The notes below the pieces were generated by a model. It did not search any database and had not been told where the DNA came from. It worked only from the letters and a program-made list of their open reading frames with translations. A DNA stretch of 13,302 nucleotides from SPCO01 sp964579825 (lineage in GTDB: Bacteria; Chloroflexota; Limnocylindria; Limnocylindrales; CSP1-4): positions 1 to 13,302 of the forward strand of contig CAZOHT010000059.1 of NCBI GenBank assembly GCA_964579825.1, in the 5' to 3' direction. A program made the position numbers and the translations under genes. Shown here piece by piece: positions 1 through 6,460 of this stretch (within the stretch, counting starts at the first letter, position 1; each line of letters opens with the position of its first letter).

Positions 1-4
1 CGAA

Positions 5-817
5 CTACGGCAGCGTCGCCAGGTCGCCTTCGATGACCTCGCGGTCGTCCTTGTCGTCGACGAGATCCAGCGCGGCCTGGGCCTTGGCCTTCCATGCCGC
101 GACCTCGGCCAGGTCCCCGGCCGTGAGGTACGCCCGCGCCATCGCCTCGTAGCCGGACGCGATGTCCCAGCCCGCGATGCCGTTCGCCTCGTAGATCGCC
201 ACGCACCGGCGGGCGTGCCACAGGGCCGGCTCCGCCCGCCCCAGCACCGCGTACACGCGGGAGCACTGCCACTCACCGCGCGCGAAGTTGACCGGCTCGC
301 CGATCTCGCCCCAGTGGTAGCGCGAGGCGTGCGCCGAGTGGATCATCTCGTCGTCCTGCTCGGGCGTCCGGTCCGGCTTCTCGAGCAGGGTCCAGGTGTG
401 GTTGAACAGGTCGACCGCCAGTGTCCGGCGGGTCGCGGGGTCGATCTCGGTGGGGATGGGGGTCGTGGTCACGGCGTCTGGGTCCTCCGAACTGAGCTGG
501 CCAAGGATGTGCAGGACGCGCTGGAGCCGGAACGTCCGGGCCTCGATCCGGGATCGATGCTCGCGCAGGATCCGCCTCCGCTCCGCGGGGTCGTCCGTCC
601 GGAGCAGGTCGCGGATCGTCTCGAGCGGGACCTCCAGGTCGCGCATCCGGACGATCGTGCGGGCCGTCTCGAGCTGATCGCGCCGGTACGAACGGTAGTT
701 GGTCCACTCGTCGACGTGCGCCGGCCGGAGCAGGTCCAGCTCGTCGTAGTGCCGCAGCGCTCCGACGCTCAGGCCCGCCAGTCGCGCGAACCGCCCGATG
801 GTCAGCAGGTCGTCCAT
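5..817 (-). CDS. MerR-family transcriptional regulator with helical C-terminal domain
   Basis: One-component transcription regulator of the MerR family, 270 aa from the ATG at 817. Residues 4-24 (LTIGRFARLAGLS...RHYDEL) form the typical MerR winged helix-turn-helix, followed by the wing (NYRSY, residues 40-44) and a helical dimerisation region to about residue 115. The remaining 150 residues are helical and TPR-like (for example ALWHARRCVAIYEANG and SGYEAMARAYLTAGDL), with no recognised drug- or metal-binding motif, so the inducer is unknown. An upstream ATG at 826 has a GAGGG, but the best promoter puts its -10 box over that codon and starts transcription near 817, favouring a leaderless start. 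The gene diverges from the FGE-sulfatase operon. It probably autoregulates through the dyad at 831-853; control of the sulfatase operon is inference from the arrangement. Confidence 0.9.
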   Translation of the reverse strand: MDDLLTIGRFARLAGLSVGALRHYDELDLLRPAHVDEWTNYRSYRRDQLETARTIVRMRDLEVPLETIRDLLRTDDPAERRRILREHRSRIEARTFRLQRVLHILGQLSSEDPDAVTTTPIPTEIDPATRRTLAVDLFNHTWTLLEKPDRTPEQDDEMIHSAHASRYHWGEIGEPVNFARGEWQCSRVYAVLGRAEPALWHARRCVAIYEANGIAGWDIASGYEAMARAYLTAGDLAEVAAWKAKAQAALDLVDDKDDREVIEGDLATLP

Positions 818-824
818 TGGCGGC

Positions 825-855
825 ATGGTGGACCCTCGGGCTACCCGAGAGTCAA
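825..855 (-). promoter_or_regulatory. MerR-type promoter of the regulator gene (19-bp spacer)
   Basis: On the minus strand a -35 box TTGACT (855-850) and a -10-like box CACCAT (830-825) are separated by 19 bp. This is the overlong spacer that MerR-family activators compensate for by DNA distortion. The predicted start of transcription is at about 818-817, on the regulator's ATG. Confidence 0.7.
831..853. promoter_or_regulatory. Candidate MerR operator dyad
   Basis: Two 10-bp arms, GACCCTCGGG and CCCGAGAGTC, match as an inverted repeat with one mismatch around the centre CTA. On the minus strand the dyad begins at the third base of the -35 box, as in SoxR- and CueR-type operators. It lies about 35 bp upstream of the -35 box of the divergent FGE gene, so it could also affect that promoter. 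Confidence 0.75.
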
Positions 856-887
856 GCCCCGGCGGATCGCGACCGATCCGCGCGAGG

Positions 888-917
888 TTGCCGCGGCAAC
901 GAACCGGGCCGTACCCT
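888..917 (+). promoter_or_regulatory. Promoter of the FGE-sulfatase operon
   Basis: A -35 box TTGCCG (888-893), an 18-bp spacer and a -10 box TACCCT (912-917) end 7 nt before the GTG at 924. This predicts a leaderless transcript. Confidence 0.6.
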
Positions 918-923
918 AGCCGC

Positions 924-1901
924 GTGACCCCTTCCCGACTGCCAGCCGCGCCCGCGTCCCCGCCGGACCGTGACATGGCCTGGATCCCGGGCGGCACCTT
1001 CCGGATGGGCTCCGACGCCCACTACGCCGAGGAGAAGCCGGTCCACGAGGTCACCGTCGATGGCTTCTGGATGGACGACCACCAGGTCACCGTCAGCGAG
1101 TTCCGTCGGTTCGTGAAGGCGACCGGCTACGTCACCGTCGCGGAACGTCCGCTGGACGCCGTCGACTACCCGGACGCCGATCCGACCCTGCTCATCCCGG
1201 GCTCCCTGGTGTTCAAGCCCACGCGCGGCCCGGTCGATCTGACCGACTATCGCAACTGGTGGCACTGGGTCCCCGGCGCGCAATGGCGTCATCCCGACGG
1301 ACCGGGCAGCGACCTGGCCGGCCGGGATCGCCATCCCGTGACCCACGTCGCCTATGAGGACGCCACCACGTACGCCACCTGGGCGGGCAAGACGCTGCCG
1401 ACCGAGGCCGAATGGGAATTCGCCGCGCGCGGCGGTCTCGATGGCAAGGTCTACGTCTGGGGCGACGAGTTCGCGCCCAAGGGCCGGATGATGGCGAACA
1501 CCTGGCAAGGCGAGTTCCCGTGGCAGAACCTGCTCACCGACAAGTACGCCGGCACCTCCCCGATCCGATCCTTCCCGCCGAACGGCTTCGGCCTGTTCGA
1601 CATGGCCGGCAACGTCTGGGAGTGGACGACGGACTTCTACGCCCCGTCCCACCCCGACGAGCAGATCCACGCCTGCTGTGGACCGTCCGGGCCGCGGCTC
1701 AACCCGCGCGTCACCGACCCAAGCGCGTCCTTTAACCTTGGCCAGCCCGGGGCGCAGTTCCCGCGGATGGTGGTCAAGGGTGGCTCGCACCTGTGTGCGC
1801 CCAACTACTGCCTGCGCTACCGACCTGCCGCTCGCCAGCCACAGTCCATCGATACATCGATGGCCCATATCGGGTTCCGCTGCATCGTCAGACCGTCCTA
1901 G
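924..1901 (+). CDS. Formylglycine-generating enzyme (sulfatase-modifying factor)
   Basis: Oxidises the active-site cysteine of sulfatases to formylglycine (FGE-sulfatase fold, copper-dependent aerobic maturase), acting on the unfolded cytoplasmic or nascent substrate. It is 325 aa, close to characterised bacterial FGEs. The fold starts at AWIPGGTFRMGSD (from residue 19), passes the LPTEAEWEFAARGG and GNVWEWTTDFY blocks, and ends with KGGSHLCAPNYCLRYRPAAR and GFRC. The two catalytic cysteines, spaced C-x4-C, are Cys291 and Cys296, so it is a true FGE rather than one of the many Cys-less family members. The GTG at 924 is chosen because a -10 box ends 7 nt upstream; the ATG at 975 would also leave the domain intact. 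The stop is 28 nt before the sulfatase start, which suggests one operon with its probable substrate. Confidence 0.93.
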   Translation: MTPSRLPAAPASPPDRDMAWIPGGTFRMGSDAHYAEEKPVHEVTVDGFWMDDHQVTVSEFRRFVKATGYVTVAERPLDAVDYPDADPTLLIPGSLVFKPTRGPVDLTDYRNWWHWVPGAQWRHPDGPGSDLAGRDRHPVTHVAYEDATTYATWAGKTLPTEAEWEFAARGGLDGKVYVWGDEFAPKGRMMANTWQGEFPWQNLLTDKYAGTSPIRSFPPNGFGLFDMAGNVWEWTTDFYAPSHPDEQIHACCGPSGPRLNPRVTDPSASFNLGQPGAQFPRMVVKGGSHLCAPNYCLRYRPAARQPQSIDTSMAHIGFRCIVRPS

Positions 1902-1916
1902 TCAGCAGACCGTCCT

Positions 1917-1923
1917 GGAGGAG
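1917..1923 (+). promoter_or_regulatory. Shine-Dalgarno site fixing a TTG start
   Basis: GGAGGAG lies 6 nt upstream of TTG at 1930. It is one of the few strong ribosome binding sites in the window and belongs to an internal operon gene, in contrast to the leaderless first genes. It decides the TTG start, as no ATG lies nearby in frame. Confidence 0.8.
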
Positions 1924-1929
1924 TCGACA

Positions 1930-3489
1930 TTGGCCACGACCAAGGCACCCGCGGGCTCGAAGCCGAACATCCTCGTCATCTGGGGTGACGACATCGGGAT
2001 CTCCAACCTGAGCTGCTACAGCGACGGGTTGATGGGCTACCGGACGCCGAACATCGACCGGATCGCCGATGAGGGCATGCGCTTCACCGACTCGTACGGC
2101 GAGCAGAGCTGCACCGCCGGTCGCTCCTCGTTCATCACCGGCCAGAGCGTGTTCCGGACCGGGCTCAGCAAGGTCGGGATGCCGGGGGTGGACGTCGGTC
2201 TCCAGGCCGAGGACGTCACGATCGCCGAGCTGCTCAAGCCCCTCGGCTACGCGACCGGGCAGTTCGGGAAGAACCATCTCGGCGACCTGAACAAGTTCCT
2301 GCCGACGGTGCATGGCTTCGACGAGTTCTTCGGCAACCTCTATCACCTCAACGCCGAGGAGGAGCCGGAACTGCCCAACTGGCCGTCGGTGGAGGAGTTC
2401 CCCGGGTTCAACGCGAGATTCCGTCCACGCGGCGTGTTGCACTGCCACGCGACCGACAAGGACGACAAGACGGTCGATCCGCGGTACGGGAAGGTCGGCA
2501 AGCAGACGATCGTGGACACCGGGCCGCTCACCAAGGCGCGGATGGAGACCATCGACGACGAGGTGCTCGAGAAGGGCCTCGACTTCATCGACCGCCAGGC
2601 CGCCGCCGAGACCCCGTTCTTCGTCTGGTTCAACACCACGCACATGCACTTCCGGACCCACCCGAAGCCGGAAAGCGTCGGGCAGGCCGGGCGCTGGCAG
2701 TCGCCCTACCACGACACGATGATCGACCACGACAAGGTGGTCGGCGCGCTGCTGGACAAGCTGGATGCCCTGGGGATCGCGGACGACACGATCGTCGTCT
2801 ACAGCACGGACAACGGACCGCACATGAACTCCTGGCCGGATGCCGGGATGACGCCGTTCCGCAGCGAGAAGAACACGAACTGGGAGGGTGCCTTCCGGAT
2901 CCCCGAGGTCGTCCGCTGGCCAGGCAAGATCCCCGCGGGCGTCGTGTCGAACGAGATCATCCAGCACCACGACTGGCTGCCGACGTTCCTGGCGGCGGCC
3001 GGCGAGCCGGACATCGTGGAGAAGCTCAAGAAGGGCCACAAGATCGGCAGCACGACCTACAAGGTCCATATCGACGGCTACGACCTGCTGCCCCACCTGA
3101 CCGGCCAGGACCCGCACTCGCCGCGCCAGGGCCTCGTCTACTTCTCCGACGACGGGGACGTCCTGGCCCTGCGCTACGACAACTGGAAGGTCGTCTTCAT
3201 GGAGCAGCGCGTGCAGGGCTCACTCCAGATCTGGGCCGAGCCGTTCGTGCCGCTCCGCGTGCCGAAGCTCTTCAACCTGCGGACGGATCCGTTCGAGCGA
3301 GCCGATGTCACGTCGAACAGCTACTACGACTGGATGCTCGACAACACCTACCTGATCCTGGCGGGATCGACGCTCGTCGCCCAGTTCCTCGAAACGTTCA
3401 AGGAGTTCCCGCCGCGCCAGAAGGCGGCCAGCTTCACCATCGACCGGGTCGTCGAGAAGCTCGAACAGGCGTTGACCGTCGGCCACTAG
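1930..3489 (+). CDS. Type I sulfatase (arylsulfatase-like), Cys-type
   Basis: Alkaline-phosphatase-superfamily sulfate ester hydrolase of 519 aa; the organic substrate cannot be read from sequence. The first metal ligands are in WGDD (residues 18-21). The formylglycine motif is SCTAGR, with Cys61 as the residue to be converted and Arg65, followed by SSFITGQ. Signature II appears as GKNHLG (Lys114, His116), the late metal site as DNG (294-296), and the basic residue in SEKNTNWEGAF at Lys314. The motif has Ala where most sulfatases have Pro (CxPxR). No signal peptide is visible: the protein opens with a short polar stretch and goes straight into the first strand, so it looks cytoplasmic. Translation starts at TTG behind GGAGGAG. 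It follows its presumed maturase by 28 nt. The assignment to the sulfatase family is firm. Confidence 0.93.
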   Translation: MATTKAPAGSKPNILVIWGDDIGISNLSCYSDGLMGYRTPNIDRIADEGMRFTDSYGEQSCTAGRSSFITGQSVFRTGLSKVGMPGVDVGLQAEDVTIAELLKPLGYATGQFGKNHLGDLNKFLPTVHGFDEFFGNLYHLNAEEEPELPNWPSVEEFPGFNARFRPRGVLHCHATDKDDKTVDPRYGKVGKQTIVDTGPLTKARMETIDDEVLEKGLDFIDRQAAAETPFFVWFNTTHMHFRTHPKPESVGQAGRWQSPYHDTMIDHDKVVGALLDKLDALGIADDTIVVYSTDNGPHMNSWPDAGMTPFRSEKNTNWEGAFRIPEVVRWPGKIPAGVVSNEIIQHHDWLPTFLAAAGEPDIVEKLKKGHKIGSTTYKVHIDGYDLLPHLTGQDPHSPRQGLVYFSDDGDVLALRYDNWKVVFMEQRVQGSLQIWAEPFVPLRVPKLFNLRTDPFERADVTSNSYYDWMLDNTYLILAGSTLVAQFLETFKEFPPRQKAASFTIDRVVEKLEQALTVGH

Positions 3490-3587
3490 CCCGCGGATCG
3501 TCGACAACCCGCGGATCGCGCTGCGGCAGGAGCGCCGCGGCTGGATCTCGGCCCGCCTGGATCTCGCCCCGACTGGACCGAGGCGCG
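3490..3587. repeat. Intergenic spacer with short direct repeats
   Basis: The convergent gap between the sulfatase and the 92-aa gene holds two copies of CCCGCGGATCG (3490-3500, 3508-3518) and two adjacent 16-nt units beginning CTGGATCTCG (3541-3556, 3557-3572) that differ at two positions. A GCGGC/GCCGC hairpin (3523-3538) has no T-tract. No gene is seen. Confidence 0.6.
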
Positions 3588-3866
3588 TCAGGCGCGGTCC
3601 AGCTCGCGGTCGATCGCGCGCAGGATGAACCTCGCGGCCTCGGCGCTCTTGCCGCCGAGCTTCTGGTCGTCGTCCTGCTCGAGCGCCTGGCTGAGGTCGT
3701 GCAGGAACTGGTCCATCGACGCGGTCCGCTCCAGGTCGCCCGCGGCGAATGCCGCGTCCAGTCGGGCGACGACGGCTCGGGCGTTGTCCACGGTGTGACC
3801 CTTGGCCTCGATGAGCGCCCGGACGTCGGCCCGCGCGGCGTCGGCGGCGGGCCCCTCGGTCGTCAT
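3588..3866 (-). CDS. Hypothetical 92-aa helical protein, coupled to the GNAT gene
   Basis: I do not recognise this 92-residue protein. It is acidic to neutral and almost entirely helix-forming, with heptad-like stretches such as ARAVVARLDAAFAAGD and FLHDLSQALEQDDDQ, and no cysteine, signal peptide or membrane segment. Its ATG (3866-3864) overlaps the stop of the upstream GNAT gene in an ATGA arrangement, which indicates translational coupling and a shared transcript. A longer reading to 4064 would give a Gly/Arg/Pro-rich extension antisense in character and overlapping the GNAT frame, so the overlapping ATG is preferred. A role as partner or modulator of the acetyltransferase is only a guess from the coupling. 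Confidence 0.72.
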   Translation of the reverse strand: MTTEGPAADAARADVRALIEAKGHTVDNARAVVARLDAAFAAGDLERTASMDQFLHDLSQALEQDDDQKLGGKSAEAARFILRAIDRELDRA

Positions 3867-4567
3867 CGAAGGCGTTCCATGACCCGTTGCAGGCGACTGG
3901 TGGCGTCCGGTTCCGCCGGGGCGACCGATGCGGCCCCCCCACGCCCGGGCGCGTCCGGCTCGTCCGGCTCGGTCGCCGGGTTCGGCTGGGTCCCGATCCC
4001 CGCCTCGGCCCGGATCCGCCGCCAGTCCGTGTCGAGCATGCTCATCGCCAGCTCGTCCCACCATCGGCCGTCACGCCGGATCGACTGGCGCGCCCGTCCC
4101 TCCTGGACGAACCCGACTCGCTCGTAGGCTCGGATGGCCCGCTCGTTGAATTCGAAGACGAACAGCCCGATGCGGTGGAGGCCCAGGGTCCCGAACGCGT
4201 GGTCCATCATCAGCCGGGTCGCCTCGGTGCCGTAGCCCTGGCCCCACGTATCGGCCTCCCCGATCGTGATGTGGAACAGCGCGGAGCCGTTGTCGCCGTC
4301 GAGCTGGCTGAAGGCGCAGGTCCCGATCAGGCGTCCGGTCGAGGCCTCGTGGACGGCCATCGCCAGGGATTCGGGTCCGACGACGCGAGCCGTGAAGAAC
4401 CGCTCGATCTCCTCGGGACGCATGGGGCTGTCCTGGTAGCGCGCCAGGCGCGCGATCTCGGGATCCGCGTACCAGCGGCGGAACGCCGCCAGGTTCGCCG
4501 GGACGTGGCGACGCAGGATGACCTTCGAGCCGGCCAGGACCTCCGGGAACCACGGTTTCTGCGCCAT
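3863..4567 (-). CDS. GNAT-family N-acetyltransferase (RimJ/SpeG-like)
   Basis: Transfers acetyl from acetyl-CoA to an amine acceptor; the acceptor is unknown. The 234-aa protein has the Acetyltransf_3 layout: strand 1 VILRRHVPANLAAFRRWYADPEI (residues 16-38), the acetyl-CoA pyrophosphate loop WGQGYGTEA (108-116), then NERAIRAYERVGF (141-153) and the closing DGRWWDELAMSML. These are the usual marks of RimJ/RimL- and SpeG-like enzymes. Unusually, the catalytic domain ends near residue 185 and is followed by about 45 residues of Pro/Glu/Ala-rich disordered tail ending in basic SRLQRVMERLR. The ATG at 4567 is chosen over the GTG at 4576 because a -10 box TACCGT (4580-4575) ends 8 nt before it. 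The stop overlaps the next gene by ATGA. It is divergent from the DNA ligase, 26 bp apart. Confidence 0.9.
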   Translation of the reverse strand: MAQKPWFPEVLAGSKVILRRHVPANLAAFRRWYADPEIARLARYQDSPMRPEEIERFFTARVVGPESLAMAVHEASTGRLIGTCAFSQLDGDNGSALFHITIGEADTWGQGYGTEATRLMMDHAFGTLGLHRIGLFVFEFNERAIRAYERVGFVQEGRARQSIRRDGRWWDELAMSMLDTDWRRIRAEAGIGTQPNPATEPDEPDAPGRGGAASVAPAEPDATSRLQRVMERLR

Positions 4568-4574
4568 CGTCGGC

Positions 4575-4586
4575 ACGGTATACCAT
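4575..4586. promoter_or_regulatory. Back-to-back -10 boxes of the GNAT and ligase genes
   Basis: The palindrome GGTATACC (4577-4584) lies between the two divergent start codons. On the plus strand TACCAT (4581-4586) ends 8 nt before the ligase ATG. On the minus strand TACCGT (4580-4575) ends 8 nt before the GNAT ATG. No convincing -35 is seen on either side. Confidence 0.55.
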
Positions 4587-4593
4587 CCCCGCC

Positions 4594-6321
4594 ATGCGTC
4601 GCTGGAGCCTGCTGGCGGAGCGTCTCGCGGCGACCTCGCGAACCTCCGAGAAGACCGCCCTGCTGGCCGACTACTTCCACACCCTCGATGCCGACGAGCT
4701 GCCGATCGCGGCCGTCTTCCTGACCGGCCGGGCGTTCGCCGAGACGGACACGCGCAAGACCGGCATCGGCTGGGCCGCGATCTCGACCGCGATCACCGAG
4801 GTCGCGCCCGTCACGCGGGCGGACCTGGGCGCCGCGTACGACCGGACGTCGGACCTGGGCCTGGCCGTGGCGGACGCGCTGGCTCGGGCCGGTCATGCGC
4901 CGGATCCCGAGCTCAGCCCGACCCTGCCCGAGGTGGCCGCCGCGTTCGCCGCGATCGAGGCCGCATCCGGCCCGACTCGCAAGTCCGCGATCCTGCGCGA
5001 CCTGCTCGCCCGATCGGATCCGACGACGGCGAAGGGCATCGTCAAGGTCCTCGGCGGCGACCTGCGCATCGGACTCCGCGACGGGCTCGTCGAGGCCGCG
5101 ATCGCCAGGGCGTTCGATCGTCCCCTCGACGATGTCAAGTGGGCCGGGATGCTCGTCGGGGACATCGGCCGGCTGGCCGGGCTCGCCCGCGACGACGCGC
5201 TGGCCACCGCCGAACTCGCACTGTTCCATCCGCTCAAGTTCATGCTCGCCTCGCCGGCCGAGGATGCGGCCGAGATCCTGGCGAGGCTGGGGCCGGTGGT
5301 CTGGGTGGAGGACAAGTACGACGGCATCCGGGCGCAGCTCCACAAGCGCGGGACCGACGTTCGGCTGTACTCGCGCGACCTCAACGACATCGGGAGCCAG
5401 TTCCCGGAGATCGTGGAGGCCGCTCGCCCACTCGCGTGGGACGGGATCCTGGACGGCGAGATCCTGGCCTGGAAGGACGGCCTCGTCCTGCCCTTCATCT
5501 CGCTCCAGGGCCGCCTCGGCCGGAAGTCGCCGTCGGCCGCGATCCAGGCGGACGTGCCCGTCATCTACGTGGCCTTCGATGCGCTCGCCCTGGGCGCCGG
5601 GGCGGACGGCGCCGGACCCGTCGAGCCGCTCCTGCGCGTGGACCTGCGGACCCGTCGGGCTCGGCTGGACGCCGTGGACCTGCCCGACGCCGCGGACGGA
5701 GGTCGGTTCATCCGCTCGCACCTCGCCATCGCGGCGGATGTGGACGCGCTCGAGGCGGCCTTCGCCGATGCCCGGGGTCGCCGCAACGAGGGCCTGATGG
5801 TCAAGGACCCGACGAGCGGGTACTCACCCGGTCGGCGCGGGCTTGGCTGGCTGAAGATGAAGAAGGCGCTGGCGACGATCGACTGCGTCGTGGTCGGGGT
5901 CGAGGTGGGTCATGGCAAGCGGCATGGCGTCCTCTCGGACTACACGTTCGCCATCCGCGACACGGCCGACGACCGGCTGGTCACGATCGGCAAGGCGTAC
6001 AGCGGCTTGACCGACGCGGAGATCGCCGAGATGACCCGCTGGTTCGAGGACCACACGATCGCCCGCTACGGTCGGTATCGCCAGGTGGAGCCGCGCATCG
6101 TCGTCGAGATCGCCTTCGACGTGATCGTCCGCTCGAATCGCCACAAGTCCGGCTTCTCGCTGCGCTTCCCGCGGATCGCGAACCTGCGGCCGGACAAGTC
6201 GCCCGACGAGATCGACACGGTCGAGACGGTGACGGCCCTGTTCGAGGGTCTCCAGCACGGGACGGAGCTGCTGATGACGGCGACCAAGCGAGAAGCGGCC
6301 GGCGCCGAGGTCGAGCCCTAG
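4594..6321 (+). CDS. lig: ATP-dependent DNA ligase (archaeal/LigB type)
   Basis: Seals 3'-OH/5'-phosphate nicks in duplex DNA using ATP through a ligase-AMP intermediate. The 575-aa protein has three regions: an N-terminal all-helical DNA-binding domain (about 1-215), the nucleotidyltransferase domain, and a C-terminal OB fold (from about 430). Motif I is EDKYDGIR with the adenylated lysine at 241; motif III is DGEILAW with Glu289; motif IIIa is FDALAL; motif IV is EGLMVK (399-404); motif V is WLKMKK (419-424). This order and length match archaeal replicative ligases and mycobacterial LigB rather than the short NHEJ LigD or phage types. No Ku or polymerase/phosphoesterase gene is adjacent, so an accessory repair role beside an NAD-dependent LigA elsewhere is the usual expectation, not something seen here. 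Its start is probably leaderless. Confidence 0.95.
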   Translation: MRRWSLLAERLAATSRTSEKTALLADYFHTLDADELPIAAVFLTGRAFAETDTRKTGIGWAAISTAITEVAPVTRADLGAAYDRTSDLGLAVADALARAGHAPDPELSPTLPEVAAAFAAIEAASGPTRKSAILRDLLARSDPTTAKGIVKVLGGDLRIGLRDGLVEAAIARAFDRPLDDVKWAGMLVGDIGRLAGLARDDALATAELALFHPLKFMLASPAEDAAEILARLGPVVWVEDKYDGIRAQLHKRGTDVRLYSRDLNDIGSQFPEIVEAARPLAWDGILDGEILAWKDGLVLPFISLQGRLGRKSPSAAIQADVPVIYVAFDALALGAGADGAGPVEPLLRVDLRTRRARLDAVDLPDAADGGRFIRSHLAIAADVDALEAAFADARGRRNEGLMVKDPTSGYSPGRRGLGWLKMKKALATIDCVVVGVEVGHGKRHGVLSDYTFAIRDTADDRLVTIGKAYSGLTDAEIAEMTRWFEDHTIARYGRYRQVEPRIVVEIAFDVIVRSNRHKSGFSLRFPRIANLRPDKSPDEIDTVETVTALFEGLQHGTELLMTATKREAAGAEVEP

Positions 6322-6460
6322 GCGCGCGTCGTCACGCCCGGATGCATCCCGGCGAGGATCGAGCGCGGAGGCGGGCGGGATCCAGCCAGGCGTGGCGGCT
6401 GGTCGAGGAGCCACGAGGGACCCGTCCCGAAACGGCATCTCACAGGTGCGTGATCGCTGG

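Noticed and set aside
815..826. MerR start at ATG 826 with GAGGG 6 nt upstream (833-837)
   Set aside because: The best -10 box (830-825) overlaps this ATG, so it would not be in the transcript. The GAGGG is part of the operator dyad. It remains the fallback start.
1888..3117. A 409-aa minus-strand frame opposite the sulfatase
   Set aside because: Antisense shadow; the sulfatase frame carries every family motif in order.
3523..3538. GCGGC/GCCGC hairpin as a terminator for the sulfatase operon
   Set aside because: Only five base pairs and no T-tract; such hairpins are frequent by chance at this GC content.
4327..5721. A 464-aa minus-strand frame opposite the ligase
   Set aside because: Shadow of ligase codons; no recognisable domain and no start context.
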